From Thermococcus sp. (GTDB lineage: Archaea > Methanobacteriota_B > Thermococci > Thermococcales > Thermococcaceae), in the NCBI GenBank assembly GCA_015522395.1, contig WAMH01000138.1, positions 1 to 6,409 of the forward strand: 6,409 nt of DNA. Reading direction: 5' to 3'. Shown here piece by piece: positions 4,618 to 6,409 of the stretch; the first letter of the stretch is position 1, and every line of letters starts with the position of its first letter. Made by a program: the position numbers and the translations under genes. The notes under the pieces were generated by a model, which saw nothing but the letters and a program-made list of their open reading frames with translations, had not been told where the DNA came from and made no database searches.

Positions 4618-5358
4618 CTATCCGGACGATTCTGACCCATAAGATTCGTGTCTCACGACAAAGCCAAGGAAGTCCCTTAAGAATTCCATTCCGGCCCCGG
4701 TGTTAACGGCCTTTGGATGAATGGAGAGGAAGAAGGTTCCCCTAACACTCAGATAGGCCCCCTCCGCCATGGAAAGCTCCCGTGGAAGGGCACCTTCATC
4801 GAGATACCACGTGTACTCACGGTTGCAGATGTGTTCGACCTCTCCATTGGGGAAGTAAATGAAATTCTGCCCTATGACGGTTATGTTGTGCCCCAGCAGA
4901 ACGTCCAGGGCATCCTTTGAGAGGGCATACCTCGGGGCTATAAAGTAGCGCGGGTAGGGCAGACCACACTTCCTGAACTCCCCCAAACCGAGTTCAAGCT
5001 TCTCCTCCGCTCTGTCCGCGTTACAGTCAAACTCCCTCCCAACGTGTGTGTAACCGTGAAGCTCGATGTGATATCCTTCCCTTTCGAGTTCCTTCAGGAA
5101 CTCCACAAAGGCAGGATACCTGCACAGGGGTTTCTCCCCCCCATGGTTCGGGATCACGAAGAGATAGGTCTCGTTCTGGAGACCGTAGGAGTCTATCACA
5201 GCCGTTATCTCCCTCAACTGCTCCGTATAGACAGGACTGACGTCGTGAACTAGGATCGCGAAGTGCCCGAAGGCCGGAACGTAGGCGGGCCTCCCGGGAG
5301 AGGAGGAAGCCAAGAAAACGAGGAACACAGCAGCGATAACCTTTCCAGCGGACTTCAT
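4618..5358 (-). CDS. Exported DUF2334 polysaccharide-deacetylase-like protein
   Basis: The 246-residue product has an N-terminal signal peptide or anchor (Lys2/Lys6, hydrophobic 7-18, then small residues), so it acts outside the membrane. The rest resembles the DUF2334 branch of the NodB/polysaccharide deacetylase superfamily: HDVSP at 38-42 (candidate metal/catalytic Asp39), IELHGYTH at 98-105 (His101 and His105 as metal ligands), FIAPRY at 139-144, and SIHP with His214. Four cysteines (79, 112, 131, 178) could form disulfides, as in extracellular thermophile proteins. The substrate is unknown; removal of an acetyl group from a surface glycan is a family-based guess. The ATG at 5358 is preferred to the adjacent TTG at 5361. 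No Shine-Dalgarno sequence precedes it. Confidence 0.85.
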   Translation of the reverse strand: MKSAGKVIAAVFLVFLASSSPGRPAYVPAFGHFAILVHDVSPVYTEQLREITAVIDSYGLQNETYLFVIPNHGGEKPLCRYPAFVEFLKELEREGYHIELHGYTHVGREFDCNADRAEEKLELGLGEFRKCGLPYPRYFIAPRYALSKDALDVLLGHNITVIGQNFIYFPNGEVEHICNREYTWYLDEGALPRELSMAEGAYLSVRGTFFLSIHPKAVNTGAGMEFLRDFLGFVVRHESYGSESSG

Positions 5359-5380
5359 CAAAAGCGAAAGGAGAAAAGGC

Positions 5381-5390
5381 GTAAAAAGGT
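5381..5390 (-). promoter_or_regulatory. Promoter of the DUF2334 gene, probably leaderless
   Basis: The minus strand reads ACCTTTTTAC here. A start about 27 bp downstream falls at 5358-5359, on the start codon itself. Together with the lack of any GGAGG/GGTG between promoter and gene, this suggests a leaderless mRNA. Confidence 0.45.
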
Positions 5391-5398
5391 TTCGTCCC

Positions 5399-6265
5399 TT
5401 AGAGGTGCCTCCTCAGGAAGTCCCCGACTCTGGCCTTCCACTCCTGGGGGTGGAACTTCAGCGTTCTGACGTGGGGCGAATCGGTGACCCAAAGCTCCAC
5501 GTCGGGGTTGACCTTCCTGTTGCGCTCGTAGAACTCCCTGACCTCATCAACCTCAACAAGCGGATCCTTCTCACCGGCTATGAGGAGGAGCGGTTTCCTA
5601 ACTTTATCGGCCAGCTCTATGGTGTCCTCGGTTTCACCGCTGAAGAGCCTTCCGAAGGGCTTGACGAGAGGATAGAGCCACTCCGGCAGGTTGGCGAAGT
5701 ACTTGAGGCTTCTCGCCCCGGTTCTGTCAAGGTAAATCGGAGGCGAATCCGCGACGCCGCAGCAAACCTCCCCAAGCTCGGCTAAAGAGCGGATGGTGAC
5801 TATCGCGCCCATCGAGAAGCCTATTAAGGCTATGCTTTCGGCCGCTTCCGGGTGGTTCTCCTTCAGCCAGCGGATTGCCGCCTCCACGTCCCTGACCTCG
5901 TCCCTCCCGACGGTTGTGTACTTGCCCTCGCTCCTGCCGTGGGCGCGGAAGTCAAATGTCAGGACGTTGTAGCCCTCCTTGAGCAGGAACTCGGTGGTCT
6001 GCTTCATGTAAACGTCGTCCCACCTGCTCCTCGTATAGCCGTGGAGCGGGATGACAGTTTTGCCGCCCCCGCTCGGAATCCACCAGCCGCTCAGCTTCAG
6101 CCCGTCCGAGGTTTCAAAGGTTATCTCATCGTAGTCGACGCCCCACTCCTTGGGCGTCCAGTCGCCGATGAAGCGCGGAGGCTTCGCCATTTTGTAGGCC
6201 ACGAAGCCCGCGAAGAGGATGAAGAGAAGAAGGAGAAAAACCAAAGCCCCTAAAAGTGGTCCCAT
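5399..6265 (-). CDS. Membrane-anchored alpha/beta hydrolase
   Basis: The 288-residue product begins with one hydrophobic helix (about 4-24), followed by an alpha/beta hydrolase domain. Visible elements are the oxyanion-side HGYTRSR at 75-81, DFRAHGRSEG at 105-114, the nucleophile elbow GFSMG with Ser151 (149-153), the acid Asp234 in AGEKDP, and His265 in DSPHV. All three triad members are therefore present. This arrangement is common in esterases and peptidases of the prolyl-oligopeptidase-like group; the substrate cannot be read from sequence. The basic residues after the helix (K25, K28, R31) might favour a cytoplasmic catalytic domain with the N-terminus outside, but the topology is uncertain. 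The start at 6265 follows GGGGGAGTGA, which overlaps the end of the upstream transporter gene; only 3 bp separate the two genes, so they are translationally coupled. Confidence 0.88.
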   Translation of the reverse strand: MGPLLGALVFLLLLFILFAGFVAYKMAKPPRFIGDWTPKEWGVDYDEITFETSDGLKLSGWWIPSGGGKTVIPLHGYTRSRWDDVYMKQTTEFLLKEGYNVLTFDFRAHGRSEGKYTTVGRDEVRDVEAAIRWLKENHPEAAESIALIGFSMGAIVTIRSLAELGEVCCGVADSPPIYLDRTGARSLKYFANLPEWLYPLVKPFGRLFSGETEDTIELADKVRKPLLLIAGEKDPLVEVDEVREFYERNRKVNPDVELWVTDSPHVRTLKFHPQEWKARVGDFLRRHL

Positions 6266-6268
6266 ATC

Positions 6269-6409
6269 TCACTCCCCCGGGGTCTTCTCAACGTCCAAGT
6301 GCTTCATGCTCCATATCAGGGGCAGGGCTATAAGGACGAATACTGCTCCCACCGGGAAGAGGACCCTGTAGTTCCCACCGGCGAGCTGGACAATGGCGCC
6401 GCCGACGAG
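6269..6409 (-). CDS. Transporter C-terminus, probably MFS (partial)
   Basis: Only the last 46 residues are inside the window; the gene continues past the right edge. They comprise a small-residue-rich end of one helix (LVGGAIVQLAGG), the motif NYR followed by a hydrophobic helix (about residues 17-33), and a charged tail HLDVEKTPGE. A NYRxLF turn before a last helix and short tail is typical of the final transmembrane segment of Major Facilitator transporters. With so little sequence the family call is tentative. The TGA stop at 6269-6271 lies 3 bp before the hydrolase start, and the gene's last codons carry the hydrolase ribosome binding site, so the two form an operon. Confidence 0.6.
   Translation of the reverse strand, partial: LVGGAIVQLAGGNYRVLFPVGAVFVLIALPLIWSMKHLDVEKTPGE

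Noticed and set aside
5852..6253. Plus-strand open frame antisense to the hydrolase
   Set aside because: It lies wholly within the hydrolase gene, which has a complete catalytic triad and a coupled ribosome binding site; the antisense product shows no family features.

Overview
The window looks like chromosomal DNA of a hyperthermophilic archaeon of the Thermococcales, most likely a GC-rich Thermococcus. The signs are AT-rich TATA-type promoters in place of bacterial -35/-10 boxes, GGAGG/GGTG ribosome binding sites, many AGG/AGA/ATA codons, Lys/Glu/Arg-rich proteins, a GTP-type PEP carboxykinase, an archaeal thymidylate kinase and archaeal C/D box guide RNAs. No tool was run; assignments rest on reading motifs and on remembered families.

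Layout. 1-146 is the left edge, with no gene I can support. 147-2021 (minus) is GTP-dependent PEP carboxykinase (pckG). A short divergent promoter region (2022-2162) carries repeated CGATGCC boxes. On the plus strand follow two closely spaced genes (2163-2609, 2620-3327) that look like cut-down relatives of a sugar-phosphate nucleotidyltransferase and a phosphohexomutase. Both seem to have lost their catalytic residues but keep intact reading frames. Next comes thymidylate kinase (tmk, 3421-4044, plus).

The 171-bp gap between tmk and the next gene is the most interesting part. It is almost filled by two divergent C/D box small RNAs, one on each strand (4044-4110 minus and 4155-4214 plus). Each has 12-nt guides between the boxes, C and D boxes that fold into a kink-turn, and a closing GC stem. 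They flank one perfectly palindromic TATA element (4126-4137). Each RNA ends at the stop codon of the neighbouring protein gene.

The right part is all minus strand: a small two-helix membrane protein (4216-4539), an exported DUF2334 polysaccharide-deacetylase-like protein that may be translated from a leaderless mRNA (4618-5358), a membrane-anchored alpha/beta hydrolase (5399-6265), and the C-terminal end of a transporter, probably MFS (6269 to beyond the window). The hydrolase and the transporter are coupled; the other two genes have their own promoters.

Functionally the window joins central carbon metabolism (PEP/oxaloacetate), a possibly non-catalytic sugar-nucleotide gene pair beside it, dTTP synthesis, probable rRNA/tRNA 2'-O-methylation guides, and envelope or transport functions. 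No mobile element, CRISPR array, tRNA or rRNA gene was seen.
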